From: an uncultured Christensenellaceae bacterium
GTDB taxonomy: Bacteria > Bacillota > Clostridia > Christensenellales > CAG-314
DNA: 64,000 bases
Reading direction: 5' to 3'
Assembly: GCA_910586625.1 (NCBI GenBank)
Contig: CAJUIZ010000005.1
Location: 62,001-126,000 of the forward strand
Part shown: piece by piece, positions 16,759-25,171 of the stretch
How positions within the stretch are numbered: position 1 is the first letter of the stretch
Layout of the letters: each line of letters begins with the position of its first letter
Position numbers and translations under genes: made by a program
The notes under the pieces: model-generated
What the model saw: the letters and a program-made list of their open reading frames with translations, nothing else
Told to the model about the DNA's origin: nothing
The model's database searches: none

Positions 16759-17871
16759 ATGAAAAAAACGATATTTCTTCTGTTAATTTTTCTATTATGC
16801 TTGCAATGCGCCGTAATTCCGTTGACGGCGAATACGGTAAACGCCGTATGCGATAATAATTGCGCGGTTAGCGTAGCTAACGCGGATGTTATAGACGACG
16901 TTTTGGATTTGTTTACCGGAGCGGCTAATACGAACACGTCTGCCGTAATAGACGAAGAAGTTTATCTCGGCGGATATCCGATAGGCATAACGATAGACGG
17001 CGAAGGAGTAACGGTAATAGGCTTAAACGAATTTGTCGGCGCGGACGGCAAACTGTGTTGTCCGGCTATGAACGCAGGCATAACAATAAACGACGTCGTA
17101 GTGGAATTGGACGGTAAAAGAATTTACAATTCCGCTAAGCTTGCTGAAATAGCAAGCCGTTCGGAAGGCAGAGAGCTTACGCTGAAATACCTGCGCGACG
17201 GCGCTGTTGCCGAGACAGTTATAAAGCCGCAGAAAGATCTTACTACCAATCAATACCGTTTGGGGCTGTGGTCGCGAGACGCGTCCAGCGGTATAGGCAC
17301 GCTTACGTATGTGCGCAAAAATCTTAATTTCGGAAGTCTCGGTCATCCTATAACAGACCCGAAAGGAAATATTGTAAACTGTAAAAACGGCGGAGTATTT
17401 CACTGTACTATTGACGGCGTTGAGAAGGGACGCAAGGGCTCGGCAGGCGAATTGAAGGGAAGCTTTTCCTTTGACAGACGTATCGGCAACATATACGCAA
17501 ATAACAAGTTCGGGGCTTTCGGAACGTTTAATTCGATGCCTAACTTCTGTAAAGCGCCGATAAAAGTTGCCGACATAGGCGAAATTAAGCCGGGTAAAGC
17601 GCGTATTTACTGTACTCTGTCCGACAACGTCCGCAAAAGCTATGAAATAGAGATTGTAAAAGCCGTAGCGCAGAGTTCGCGGGATGACAGGGGTATGGTT
17701 ATTCACGTAACCGACAAAGAGCTGCTTGCGCAAACCGGCGGCATTGTGCAGGGGATGAGCGGTAGCCCGATTGTACAAAACGGTAAACTTGTGGGCGCAG
17801 TGACGCACGTTTTTGTTAACGATCCGACCCGCGGCTACGGTATGTACGCTAAGTGGATGCTTACTAATTAG
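16759..17871 (+). CDS. spoIVB: SpoIVB peptidase
   Basis: Forespore-secreted serine protease that triggers pro-sigma-K processing by cleaving SpoIVFA. 370 aa from ATG 16759, placed 2 nt after the 'gaggtgg' ribosome site (an upstream in-frame GTG is part of that site). Signal/anchor segment 1-25; PDZ domain about 75-155; S55 catalytic domain with His196 and Asp200 in 'GSLGHPITD', nucleophile Ser334 in 'GMSGSPIVQNG' and Asp355 in 'VFVNDPTRGYGMY'. Shorter than the Bacillus protein by about 50 residues but with all motifs. Located after recN as in Bacillus. Confidence 0.95.
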   Translation: MKKTIFLLLIFLLCLQCAVIPLTANTVNAVCDNNCAVSVANADVIDDVLDLFTGAANTNTSAVIDEEVYLGGYPIGITIDGEGVTVIGLNEFVGADGKLCCPAMNAGITINDVVVELDGKRIYNSAKLAEIASRSEGRELTLKYLRDGAVAETVIKPQKDLTTNQYRLGLWSRDASSGIGTLTYVRKNLNFGSLGHPITDPKGNIVNCKNGGVFHCTIDGVEKGRKGSAGELKGSFSFDRRIGNIYANNKFGAFGTFNSMPNFCKAPIKVADIGEIKPGKARIYCTLSDNVRKSYEIEIVKAVAQSSRDDRGMVIHVTDKELLAQTGGIVQGMSGSPIVQNGKLVGAVTHVFVNDPTRGYGMYAKWMLTN

Positions 17872-17877
17872 CATAAA

Positions 17878-18480
17878 ATGATTAAAATGCTCATATCAAT
17901 TGATATGGGCATTTTGTTGTATCTGCGCAATACCGCGGACGATATTCATCATAAGATTTGCGTATACAAATGGAAGTTTATTATTAGTGTGCTTTCCTGT
18001 CTATTAGGCTTTGCATTAGGCATTGCGCTTTTTTACGCGTTTCGGTACGGTTGGTGGTATTTTAACAGAACGACGTTCGCTGACAAGATTATGCAGGCGG
18101 GCTTCGACGTAGTAATATACTTTGTAGTGACAAGCCTATTCGCCTATTTAGGTTTTGCTTTGTGCGGTTTGATTAAGGGAACGCATTATCTAAGGTTGGT
18201 AGTGTCCTGTATTATATGCTTTTACTGCGGAGCTTGCGTAGTCGCGCTATTTACCATTTCCGTTATGTGGGGAATACTGTACCTGTTGTTTATAGCGCTT
18301 GCCGACTTGGCGTTCTGCGCCGTCGCGTGCTTTTGCTGTATTTGCGAAAAGGCGGTTTGCAGGACGTTTCGCGAATCGCTTTGCGATCAAACGCAAACGG
18401 CAGCCATAATAATTGCCTGGACGGTTTACAAGTTATTGGCCTTCTTTGTTGTAATAAAAATACTAACTTGCTTAATTTGA
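17878..18480 (+). CDS. Polytopic membrane protein, unknown
   Basis: Up to 200 aa with about five hydrophobic segments (around 32-55, 78-102, 108-128, 130-160, 175-198), rich in Cys. I do not recognise it; size and topology are vaguely SpoIIM-like, but no specific motif supports that. The start is uncertain because the first 13 codons lie within a perfect 14-bp inverted repeat (17884-17915) that may end spoIVB transcription; a TTG at 17917 is an alternative. It is followed by the deoB promoter. Confidence 0.6.
   Translation: MIKMLISIDMGILLYLRNTADDIHHKICVYKWKFIISVLSCLLGFALGIALFYAFRYGWWYFNRTTFADKIMQAGFDVVIYFVVTSLFAYLGFALCGLIKGTHYLRLVVSCIICFYCGACVVALFTISVMWGILYLLFIALADLAFCAVACFCCICEKAVCRTFRESLCDQTQTAAIIIAWTVYKLLAFFVVIKILTCLI
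17884..17915 (+). terminator. Long AT-rich hairpin after spoIVB
   Basis: 14-bp stem (17884-17897 with 17902-17915, one G-U pair) closed by an AATT loop, followed by 'gttgtat'. It looks like a spoIVB terminator but lies within the annotated 5' end of the next frame. Confidence 0.55.
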
Positions 18481-18509
18481 TTGTGTATTTACGAAATGTT
18501 TGATATAAT
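18481..18509 (+). promoter_or_regulatory. deoB promoter
   Basis: TTGTGT (18481-18486), 17 bp, TATAAT (18504-18509). The -35 hexamer is weak. The leader holds a small hairpin (aaaacgg 18521-18527 with ccgtttt 18541-18547) just before the ribosome site. Confidence 0.65.
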
Positions 18510-18566
18510 ATATATGTAGAAAAACGGTTAAAAACTATTGCCGTTTTATACGTTAAGGAGCATTGT

Positions 18567-19718
18567 ATGAGAGCTTTTATTCTCGTAATTGACGGCTTTG
18601 GCATCGGAGCTATGCCCGATTGCAAAAAGTTTAACGATTACGGCGCAAATACTTTGAAAAACATACGTCACGCTTACGACCTTAATTTGCCCGTTCTTGC
18701 GGAGATGGGGCTGTATAATATAGACGGCACTTATAATGACGACAGACAGCCGATAGGCGCATATGCAAGATTGGAAGAATTGTCGAAGGGCAAGGATACG
18801 ACGGTAGGACATTGGGAAATGGCGGGCGTTATAACCCGCGAACCGCTGCCTACTTTTCCTAATGGATTTCCGCAGAATTTCGTAGCCAAATTAGAAAAAG
18901 AATTGGGCGCGAAAATACTTTGCAACAAGCCGTACAGCGGCACGGAAGTAATCAAAGATTACGGCGAAGAACACTTGAAAACGGGGTATCCGATAGTTTA
19001 TACTTCGGCGGACAGCGTGTTGCAGATAGCCGTTCATATGGATAAATACACGATAGACGAGCTATACGAAATGTGCGAAAAAGCGCGTAAGTTGTGTAGC
19101 GGAGCGTACGGGGTAGGGCGCATAATTGCCAGACCGTTTACGGGCTCGTATCCTTTTACGCGTACGACCGAACGCAAGGACTTTTCATTGGATCCTACGG
19201 GCACGACATTGCTCGATTGCGTTAAAGAAGCGGGGATGGAAAGCGTCGCCGTAGGAAAAATAGAGTACATTTTTAACGGCAGGGGAATAACGCGCAGTAT
19301 TCACACCGAGAGCAATTTAGACGGATTGAATAAAACTATCGAAATAGCAAAGGAACGTTTTGACGGATTGGTGTTCGTAAACCTTGTGGATACCGATATG
19401 AAATACGGACACAGAAGGGACGTGTACGGTTACGCCGAAGCGTTGGAAGAAATAGACGGCAAGGTAGGAGAGCTGATAAAGCTGTTGCATCACGACGACG
19501 TATTGTATATTACGGGAGACCACGGCTGCGACCCAACGCACAAGGTTCACACCGATCATACGCGCGAGTATACGCCGTTACTGATTTACGGCTGCGACGT
19601 AGTGCCGACGAATTTGGGGACGCTTAAAGGCTTTGACGTTATTAACGATACGGTAAAGGAGCAATTGGGAATTGCCGATGTTGCGTCTAAGTCGGTTTGG
19701 GAGCGAGTGACAAGATAA
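18567..19718 (+). CDS. deoB: Phosphopentomutase
   Basis: Interconverts (deoxy)ribose 1- and 5-phosphate for nucleoside salvage. 383 aa, alkaline-phosphatase fold with two Mn ions. Metal-site segments: 'VIDGFGIGAMPD' at the N terminus, the phospho-Thr loop 'GKDTTVGHWEMAG', 'NLVDTDMKYGHRRD' and 'YITGDHGCDPTHKVHTDHTREYTPLL'-type region near the C terminus. Strong ribosome site 'aaggagcattgt'. A terminator follows, so it is a single-gene unit here. Confidence 0.96.
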   Translation: MRAFILVIDGFGIGAMPDCKKFNDYGANTLKNIRHAYDLNLPVLAEMGLYNIDGTYNDDRQPIGAYARLEELSKGKDTTVGHWEMAGVITREPLPTFPNGFPQNFVAKLEKELGAKILCNKPYSGTEVIKDYGEEHLKTGYPIVYTSADSVLQIAVHMDKYTIDELYEMCEKARKLCSGAYGVGRIIARPFTGSYPFTRTTERKDFSLDPTGTTLLDCVKEAGMESVAVGKIEYIFNGRGITRSIHTESNLDGLNKTIEIAKERFDGLVFVNLVDTDMKYGHRRDVYGYAEALEEIDGKVGELIKLLHHDDVLYITGDHGCDPTHKVHTDHTREYTPLLIYGCDVVPTNLGTLKGFDVINDTVKEQLGIADVASKSVWERVTR

Positions 19719-19732
19719 CTATAAATAAACGG

Positions 19733-19763
19733 AAACCGTCGAACAAAAATCGACGGTTTTTTT
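19733..19763 (+). terminator. Rho-independent terminator after deoB
   Basis: 10-bp stem (aaaccgtcga 19733-19742 with tcgacggttt 19750-19759), 7-nt loop, and T-run through 19763. Confidence 0.93.
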
Positions 19764-19841
19764 ATGCGGTAAACGATTGGAGCTTTACATAATAATCGCG
19801 TATTTGCAAATACTATTGTCAAAAAGTACAAGGAGACAGTT

Positions 19842-20987
19842 ATGAGAAAAATTGTAACTCTTGCGATATGTGTGGCAGTGTTAACCGCTATTCTTATACC
19901 GGTAACCGCTTGCGCGCAGCCTGCAACCGCGCTTGCGTCCCAATCGCGAGAAGCGATTCTAATGTCGGAAGACGGACAAATCATTTACGAAAACAACGCG
20001 ACGGAAAAGCGTCCGATTGCCAGTATGACGAAGATTATGACTCTTCTGTGCGTGTACGACGCTATCGATTCGGGCAAAGCCGCTTTGGACGACGACATAA
20101 CCGCAAGTGCCAACGCCGCTTCGATGGGCGGATCGCAGGTGTTTTTGGACGCCAATGCAACGTATAAAATGTCCAACCTTATAAAGTCGATTGTCGTTTG
20201 TTCTGCCAATGACAGCTGCGTTGCTGTTGCCGAGCATTTGGACGGCAGTGTGCAAAGCTTTGTAAAACGTATGAACGCCAAAGCCAAAGAGCTTAATTTG
20301 GTGGCAACGAATTTCGAAAACTGCACGGGTTTGCCTGCCGTAAGTCAATATTCCTGCGCTAAGGACGTTGCGGTTATGTTTGCGAATCTTATTAAGCATG
20401 AGCATTACTTTGCTTGTTCCCGCATATGGATGGAAGACTTTGTTCATCCGTCGGGACGTGTAACGGGAATGACCAATACAAACCGTCTTATTCGTTTCTA
20501 CGACGGCTGCGACGGCGGCAAAACTGGGTATACCAGCGAAGCGCAGCATTGCTTGTCCGCCACGGCAAAACGCGGCGACACGCGCGTTATAGCGGTTGTA
20601 GTGGGAGCACCAGACAGCAAAACGCGCTTTAAGGAAGTAAGCGAAATGTTCAATTACGCGTTTGCCAATTACGAAAATAAGGTTTACGTAAATAAAAACG
20701 GCGAAGTGGGCAGCATTGCAATAAGCGGCGGAAAGGAAAGCACTGTAAACGTAATATCTGCGGACAAGCTTACTGCTTTCGGTAAAAAAGGCGAAGCGGA
20801 CTACAACGTAGAGTATGAAATCGAAGCAAGCGTTAAAGCTCCCGTCAAACGCGGAGACGTAGTGGGTAAGGCAAAGCTGTTGGACGCTAACGGAAAAGTT
20901 GTAAAAGAAACCGCATTGACCGTGCAAAAGGATATTGAAGCGAAATCTTATTGGGATTACGTTAAAGATCTTGCTACTAACAATTAA
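19842..20987 (+). CDS. D-alanyl-D-alanine carboxypeptidase (S11, DacF-like)
   Basis: Exported penicillin-binding protein of low molecular mass that removes the terminal D-Ala from peptidoglycan stem peptides. 381 aa. Catalytic motifs: SMTK (Ser61, Lys64), SAN (121-123) and KTG (227-229 in 'GGKTGYTSEAQ'). The N-terminal signal ends 'PVTAC', which fits a lipobox, so it could be a lipoprotein rather than freely secreted. The C-terminal domain (about 265-375) is the beta-rich PBP5-C type ('VKRGDVVGKAKLLDANGKV'). The neighbourhood of deoB and spoVA-region genes recalls dacF near spoIIA/spoVA in Bacillus. Ribosome site 'aaggagaca'. Confidence 0.92.
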   Translation: MRKIVTLAICVAVLTAILIPVTACAQPATALASQSREAILMSEDGQIIYENNATEKRPIASMTKIMTLLCVYDAIDSGKAALDDDITASANAASMGGSQVFLDANATYKMSNLIKSIVVCSANDSCVAVAEHLDGSVQSFVKRMNAKAKELNLVATNFENCTGLPAVSQYSCAKDVAVMFANLIKHEHYFACSRIWMEDFVHPSGRVTGMTNTNRLIRFYDGCDGGKTGYTSEAQHCLSATAKRGDTRVIAVVVGAPDSKTRFKEVSEMFNYAFANYENKVYVNKNGEVGSIAISGGKESTVNVISADKLTAFGKKGEADYNVEYEIEASVKAPVKRGDVVGKAKLLDANGKVVKETALTVQKDIEAKSYWDYVKDLATNN

Positions 20988-21012
20988 AGTTAAAAAAAGT
21001 TCGATACTTTTT

Positions 21013-21044
21013 CAAACGCCGAGTCTACCAAAACTCGGCGTTTG
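21013..21044 (+). terminator. Strong hairpin after the carboxypeptidase gene
   Basis: Perfect 12-bp stem (caaacgccgagt 21013-21024 with actcggcgtttg 21033-21044) and 8-nt loop. There is no proper T-run after it, only 'cgctttac', so termination may be partial; there are T's inside the 3' arm. Confidence 0.7.
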
Positions 21045-21173
21045 CGCTTTACTTCGAGTATTTTACACTTGCGCTAATAATTTTTGTTTAGACTGCTTAT
21101 ACGTATGTGAAATGCCGAACGGCGCAGCAACCGATAGCCGCTTCCGAAAGAAATGACGCCGTATTGAAAGTAT

Positions 21174-21202
21174 TTGACTTTATGCAAGCATTTTGCTACA
21201 AT
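21174..21202 (+). promoter_or_regulatory. Promoter of the M50 protease gene (leaderless)
   Basis: TTGACT (21174-21179), 17 bp, TACAAT (21197-21202). Only 6 nt separate the -10 box from the ATG at 21209, so the transcript would begin at or next to the start codon. Confidence 0.78.
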
Positions 21203-21208
21203 ATATAA

Positions 21209-21922
21209 ATGATTATCGTGCAGATGATAGAAGTAATACGCGAAAACGGGCGCTTGGGACTGTTGTACGTTCTGGCGTTGCTTTTCGCAATAGTTTTTGC
21301 TTTGGTACTGCACGAGATTGCGCACGGCTTGGTTGCGTTGTGGAACGGCGACCGCACGGCAAAAATGTACGGCAGACTCAGTCTTAATCCGCTGAAACAC
21401 TTTGATATTTTCGGCTTGCTGATGATGTTGGTTGTTGGCTTCGGCTGGGCAAAGCCTGTGCCTATTGACCCGCGCAACTTCAAAAAGTACAAAACAGGCT
21501 GCGTTACGGTGTCGCTTGCGGGCATATTGATGAACGTTTTGCTTGCGTTTGTATTCGCAATGCCGACCGTGCTTTTGGGTAACATCGCGTTTACTTCTGT
21601 CAACAACGAAAGCGTATACTACTTGGTTGCTTTCTTTTACTATTTCAGCAGACTGATGGTGCAGTTGAATGTGAGTTTTGCATTATTCAACCTGCTGCCG
21701 TTATTTCCGCTGGACGGATATAGACTGCTGAGCTGCTTTGTAAACGAAAACAACGGATATATGAGGTTTGTACGCAGATACAGCTTGTATATTATGTTGG
21801 GACTTATAGTGTTAGACAGCATACCTTATATATCTGCTTTTACGCCCCTAAACCTTTATATCGGCACGGTGGGCGGCTGGATACAGAAGGGTTTTATTGC
21901 GTTTTGGGGGTTAATATTTTGA
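21209..21922 (+). CDS. Site-2 protease family metallopeptidase (M50)
   Basis: 237-aa intramembrane zinc protease. Metal site 'LHEIAHG' (His35, Glu36, His39) lies in the first hydrophobic region, and the third ligand is the Asp in 'NLLPLFPLDGYRLL'. 'WAKPVPIDPRNFKKYKTG' and 'SLAGILMNVLLAF' are typical of the YwhC/Rv-type bacterial S2P subgroup without PDZ domains. Substrate unknown. It has no ribosome site; its promoter lies directly against the ATG. It shares 1 nt (TGATG) with scpA, the usual Firmicutes gene order. Confidence 0.92.
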   Translation: MIIVQMIEVIRENGRLGLLYVLALLFAIVFALVLHEIAHGLVALWNGDRTAKMYGRLSLNPLKHFDIFGLLMMLVVGFGWAKPVPIDPRNFKKYKTGCVTVSLAGILMNVLLAFVFAMPTVLLGNIAFTSVNNESVYYLVAFFYYFSRLMVQLNVSFALFNLLPLFPLDGYRLLSCFVNENNGYMRFVRRYSLYIMLGLIVLDSIPYISAFTPLNLYIGTVGGWIQKGFIAFWGLIF

Positions 21923-22734
21923 TGAGCGAAGAATATCAACAGCAGTATATCTTCGACGAAGCGGAAAGCTCGGAGTTGGAGCTGAAGCTGACCAATTTTT
22001 CCGGACCGTTGGACCTGCTGTTAGCATTGGTTAAAGAAAACAAAATAGAGATTAAGGATATTTTCGTTTCGCAGGTAACCGAGCAGTTTTTGCAATATAT
22101 GTCGCAGCTTTCGGAATTGGACTTCGACAAAGCGAGCGAATATATGAATATGTCCGCCACGCTATTGGAAATTAAGTCGCGCGCGCTGCTGCCTGTGTTG
22201 CCCGGCTTGGAAGACGACGAAGAATCGCCCGAAAAGGTGCTGATACGCCAGTTGGAAGAATACAAGCTTTTCAAAGAAATTGTTACCGAGCTTAAAGAGC
22301 AGGAAAACGTTAACCGCTTTTATCGTGAACCGGACAAGAACGTAGGCAAAGAGATTTCCGTCATAAAAGAAAATTTGAGCGTGGACGGCTTTGTGCAGGC
22401 GTTTCAGAAATTCCTTATGAAAATGCAAGTTAAGGCGCAGGCGGAAAACGTTTCCCGCGCTATTACCAAAGAGAGCTTTTCCGTTCCGCAAAAAATGGCT
22501 TATATACGCGAAGTGCTTTTGGTAGAAGACAAATTTCGCTTTGTGGAGTTGTTTGACGAAAATGCCAGCCGCAATGAAATTGTAACAACATTTTTAGCCG
22601 TACTTGAATTGCTTAAACTACAAATTGTAAAGGTTAGTCAAGCTAATTTGTTCGAAGATATATTTATAGAAAAACGTCCAGACGCCGACAGCGTCGAAGT
22701 AGTGATGGAGGATGAGTATGAGTCTTTTGAGTAA
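21922..22734 (+). CDS. scpA: Segregation and condensation protein A
   Basis: Kleisin subunit bridging the SMC heads in the chromosome-compaction complex. 270 aa from ATG 21922, which overlaps the upstream stop (TGATG); an ORF extension to 21904 is only readthrough of the preceding gene's end. N-terminal signature 'NFSGPLDLLLALVKENKIEI' and 'EYMNMSATLLEIKSRALLP'; C-terminal winged helix 'TFLAVLELLKLQIVKVSQ'. Together with scpB downstream it forms the ScpAB pair. Confidence 0.95.
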   Translation: MSEEYQQQYIFDEAESSELELKLTNFSGPLDLLLALVKENKIEIKDIFVSQVTEQFLQYMSQLSELDFDKASEYMNMSATLLEIKSRALLPVLPGLEDDEESPEKVLIRQLEEYKLFKEIVTELKEQENVNRFYREPDKNVGKEISVIKENLSVDGFVQAFQKFLMKMQVKAQAENVSRAITKESFSVPQKMAYIREVLLVEDKFRFVELFDENASRNEIVTTFLAVLELLKLQIVKVSQANLFEDIFIEKRPDADSVEVVMEDEYESFE

Positions 22735-23344
22735 TCAGATAGAAGCGGTGCTTTTTGTTTCCGGTAAGGAAATAGAAGAAGCTTTTATAAAAGAAAAGCT
22801 CAACGCAGATACTAAGGATTTCAACAAAGCTGTTGCGGAACTGCAAAGTAAATACAGCGGAGACAGCGGAATACACTTGTTGCGGTTTAACAAGAAACTG
22901 CAATTTTCCACTAACCCGCAGTACTCCGCCGAAGTAGAAGCCGTGCTTAATCCTATAAAGGAAAAAGAGCTTACCAACGCTATGTTGGAAACATTGGCGA
23001 TTATAGCCTATAAGCAGCCCGTAACGCGATTGGACGTGGAGGAAATAAGATCCGTCGACTGTTCGTATTCCGTCCAAAATTTAGTGCGTTTAGGGCTTGT
23101 GGAAGTGGTAGGACGCAAGGAAACAATTGGAAAACCGTTGCTTTTTGCTACGACGGACGACTTTTTGAAGCGTTTCTCCATAAGCGACGTTTCGGACTTG
23201 CCCGATTACGAAACATTACTTGCAAAGCTGCAAGAGATTTCCGCAAGCGACCTGTCCGTTAAAACCGTTGAGAAGCCGATGTTCGATAAAGTAGAAGAAG
23301 TACCTGAATTTTTAGTTGGCGAACAGGTTGAGAAAGTTGAGTAA
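22718..23344 (+). CDS. scpB: Segregation and condensation protein B
   Basis: 208 aa from ATG 22718, chosen because the ribosome site 'ggagg' lies 6 nt upstream; an ATG at 22712 adds two residues. Two winged-helix domains; the family hallmark 'LETLAIIAYKQPVTRLDVEEIR' begins near residue 86, followed by 'GRKETIGKPLLFATTDDFLKRF'. Overlaps the scpA end by 17 nt. A terminator follows. Confidence 0.95.
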   Translation: MSLLSNQIEAVLFVSGKEIEEAFIKEKLNADTKDFNKAVAELQSKYSGDSGIHLLRFNKKLQFSTNPQYSAEVEAVLNPIKEKELTNAMLETLAIIAYKQPVTRLDVEEIRSVDCSYSVQNLVRLGLVEVVGRKETIGKPLLFATTDDFLKRFSISDVSDLPDYETLLAKLQEISASDLSVKTVEKPMFDKVEEVPEFLVGEQVEKVE

Positions 23345-23367
23345 AGATAAATAGTATAAAATTATTG

Positions 23368-23404
23368 CGACGTTTGAATATCTTTCAAGCGTCGTTTTAT
23401 TTTT
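23368..23404 (+). terminator. Rho-independent terminator after scpB
   Basis: 11-bp stem (23368-23378 with 23384-23394, one G-U pair), 5-nt loop, then TTTTATTTTT. Confidence 0.85.
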
Positions 23405-23569
23405 CGAATTTGTAATCTATTATAAGATTTAAGTTGTATTACAACAAATTTTGTTATTTTCTAAGATACTATGTCTGTAATATATTGTTGTTTTGAGAAT
23501 TAAAATTTCAGTTTCACAAAAAAACCGTCGAAAAGAATACATTCGGATATTTTTGTCAAAAATATTTTT

Positions 23570-23680
23570 ATGAAATTACCCAAAAGCAGGAAGTACGGCT
23601 CGAATATAGACGAAAAAGAGACGTATTTGCCTAAGCAATACGGCAGAGAAGATAATCTCGGCGAAATAAGCAGAAAATAA
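23570..23680 (+). CDS. Short highly charged peptide upstream of spoVAC
   Basis: A 36-residue open frame beginning MKLPKSRKYGSNIDEKE and ending EISRK, 37 nt before spoVAC. It is rich in Lys, Glu, Asp, Tyr and Arg, with no hydrophobic segment. No ribosome site is evident (AT-rich run before the ATG), but codon use (aaa/gaa/gac, tac) matches neighbouring genes and the frame is uninterrupted. It is the only coherent frame in the 370-bp gap after scpB. I do not recognise it; a spore-associated peptide transcribed with spoVA is a guess. Confidence 0.4.
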   Translation: MKLPKSRKYGSNIDEKETYLPKQYGREDNLGEISRK

Positions 23681-23717
23681 TATTTAGCATTCCTTTATTG
23701 AGGGGGTATATTTTGTA

Positions 23718-24167
23718 ATGGAAAAAACTTACGAAATTACTAAAGACAATTACAAATCGTATGTATTCGAAAAGATGCCCAAAAGCTCGCACTGGAAGAA
23801 TATGATATGGGCTTTCATAATAGGCGGAGTAATATGCACGATAGGGCAAGCCTTTATCGAGTTGTATAAGCTGTGGTTTTCCGTAGAGGACGCTTCAGTA
23901 TTGGCTTCCGGCACAATGGTGCTTATCGCCGCTATATTTACGGGATTGGGTATTTACGACAATATCGGCCGTTTTGCGGGCGCGGGCTCGACCATTCCCA
24001 TAACAGGATTCTCCAATGCGGTTGTATCGCCTGCGCTGGAATTCCGTTCGGAAGGGTATATTTACGGAGTCGGCGCGAAAATGTTTTTGGTGGCGGGGCC
24101 TGTTATAGTTAACGGCGTAACGATTTCCGTTATTATAGCGTTGCTTACGCTGCTTTTCGGGGGTTGA
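23718..24167 (+). CDS. spoVAC: Stage V sporulation protein AC
   Basis: 149-aa integral membrane component of the SpoVA channel that moves dipicolinic acid into the forespore and out at germination; SpoVAC itself behaves as a mechanosensitive channel in Bacillus. Features: 'YEITKDNYKSYVFEKMPKSSHWKNMIWAFIIGGVIC' region (N-terminal cytoplasmic motif plus first helix) and 'GRFAGAGSTIPITGFSNAVVSPALEF', the family signature. Several membrane helices. Ribosome site 'gaggggg' lies 12 nt before the ATG. Confidence 0.95.
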   Translation: MEKTYEITKDNYKSYVFEKMPKSSHWKNMIWAFIIGGVICTIGQAFIELYKLWFSVEDASVLASGTMVLIAAIFTGLGIYDNIGRFAGAGSTIPITGFSNAVVSPALEFRSEGYIYGVGAKMFLVAGPVIVNGVTISVIIALLTLLFGG

Positions 24168-24168
24168 T

Positions 24169-25170
24169 ATGGACTACTACAAGAACCGAACGCTTACGTT
24201 TGAGAACTCATATATCATCGAAGGCTATACGGTTGCAGGGCCAAAAGAGAACGACGGCAGATATAAGGGGTTTTTCGATCTGGCGTTAAACGACGATATG
24301 TTCGGGCAGAACACCTTCGAGCGCGCCGAGAGAAAAATGTTCGAGCATGCGATAGACGGCGTTATAGGCAAAGCAAATCTTGAAAACGGTGACGTAGACG
24401 CGGTTTTGGGCGGTGATTTGCTCAACCAGAACGTTTCTATGTCTTTTTCCGCGCGTAAGCAGCACGCGGGCTTTTTGGGGCTGTACAACGCCTGCGCGAC
24501 GTATGCAGAAAGCTTGATAGTAGGCTCGTGTCTTGTGTCTAACGGTTACGAAAACGTTGTGTGCGTTGCGGGAAGTCACTTTTCCACGGCGGAGCGGCAA
24601 TACAGATATCCGCTGGAATTGGGTGTGCTGCGTTCGCCCGTTACGCAATGGACGGCCACAGGCGTAGGAGCGACGGTTCTGTCGAATCAAAGCGCTGTCG
24701 GCGTTCCCAAAATTACTCGCGCAACAATAGGCAGAGTAGTGGACTACGGCATAATGGACGTTAATAATATGGGCGCTGCGATGGCGCCGTCCGCTTGCGA
24801 CACGCTGGTAACGTTTTTCCGTGATACTAACGCTTGTCCGGACGACTACGACGTGATATATACGGGCGACTTGGGAAAATTGGGCTCGGATATACTTTTG
24901 GATCTTGCTCGGCAGGAAGGCTGCGACATTTCGTCCAAACAGCACGATTGCGGCGCTTCGCTTTATTGGGACGAGCAGCAAACTTATCAGGGAGGCAGCG
25001 GCGCGGCTTGTTCGGCCTTGGTGTTCAATAGCGTTTTGCTCGGTCGTCTGCGCAGGGGCGAATACAAAAAAATACTGCTTTTAGGCACGGGCGCGCTTAT
25101 GAGTCCGACCACGTCCTTCCAAGGGGACAGTATCCCAGCAATTACGCACTTAGTGGAGGTTTGCATTTAG
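24169..25170 (+). CDS. spoVAD: Stage V sporulation protein AD
   Basis: 333-aa soluble SpoVA subunit with a thiolase-like fold that binds dipicolinic acid. Typical segments: 'NSYIIEGYTVAGPKENDG' near the N terminus, 'DVDAVLGGDLLNQ', 'FLGLYNACATYAESL' (thiolase-type Cys region), and 'LLGTGALMSPTTSFQGDSIP' at the C terminus. Follows spoVAC by 1 nt and precedes spoVAE by 1 nt. Confidence 0.96.
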   Translation: MDYYKNRTLTFENSYIIEGYTVAGPKENDGRYKGFFDLALNDDMFGQNTFERAERKMFEHAIDGVIGKANLENGDVDAVLGGDLLNQNVSMSFSARKQHAGFLGLYNACATYAESLIVGSCLVSNGYENVVCVAGSHFSTAERQYRYPLELGVLRSPVTQWTATGVGATVLSNQSAVGVPKITRATIGRVVDYGIMDVNNMGAAMAPSACDTLVTFFRDTNACPDDYDVIYTGDLGKLGSDILLDLARQEGCDISSKQHDCGASLYWDEQQTYQGGSGAACSALVFNSVLLGRLRRGEYKKILLLGTGALMSPTTSFQGDSIPAITHLVEVCI

Positions 25171-25171
25171 T

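Noticed and set aside
19959..20927. 322-codon antisense open frame opposite the carboxypeptidase gene
   Set aside because: Arises from the codon bias of the real gene, which has all catalytic motifs.
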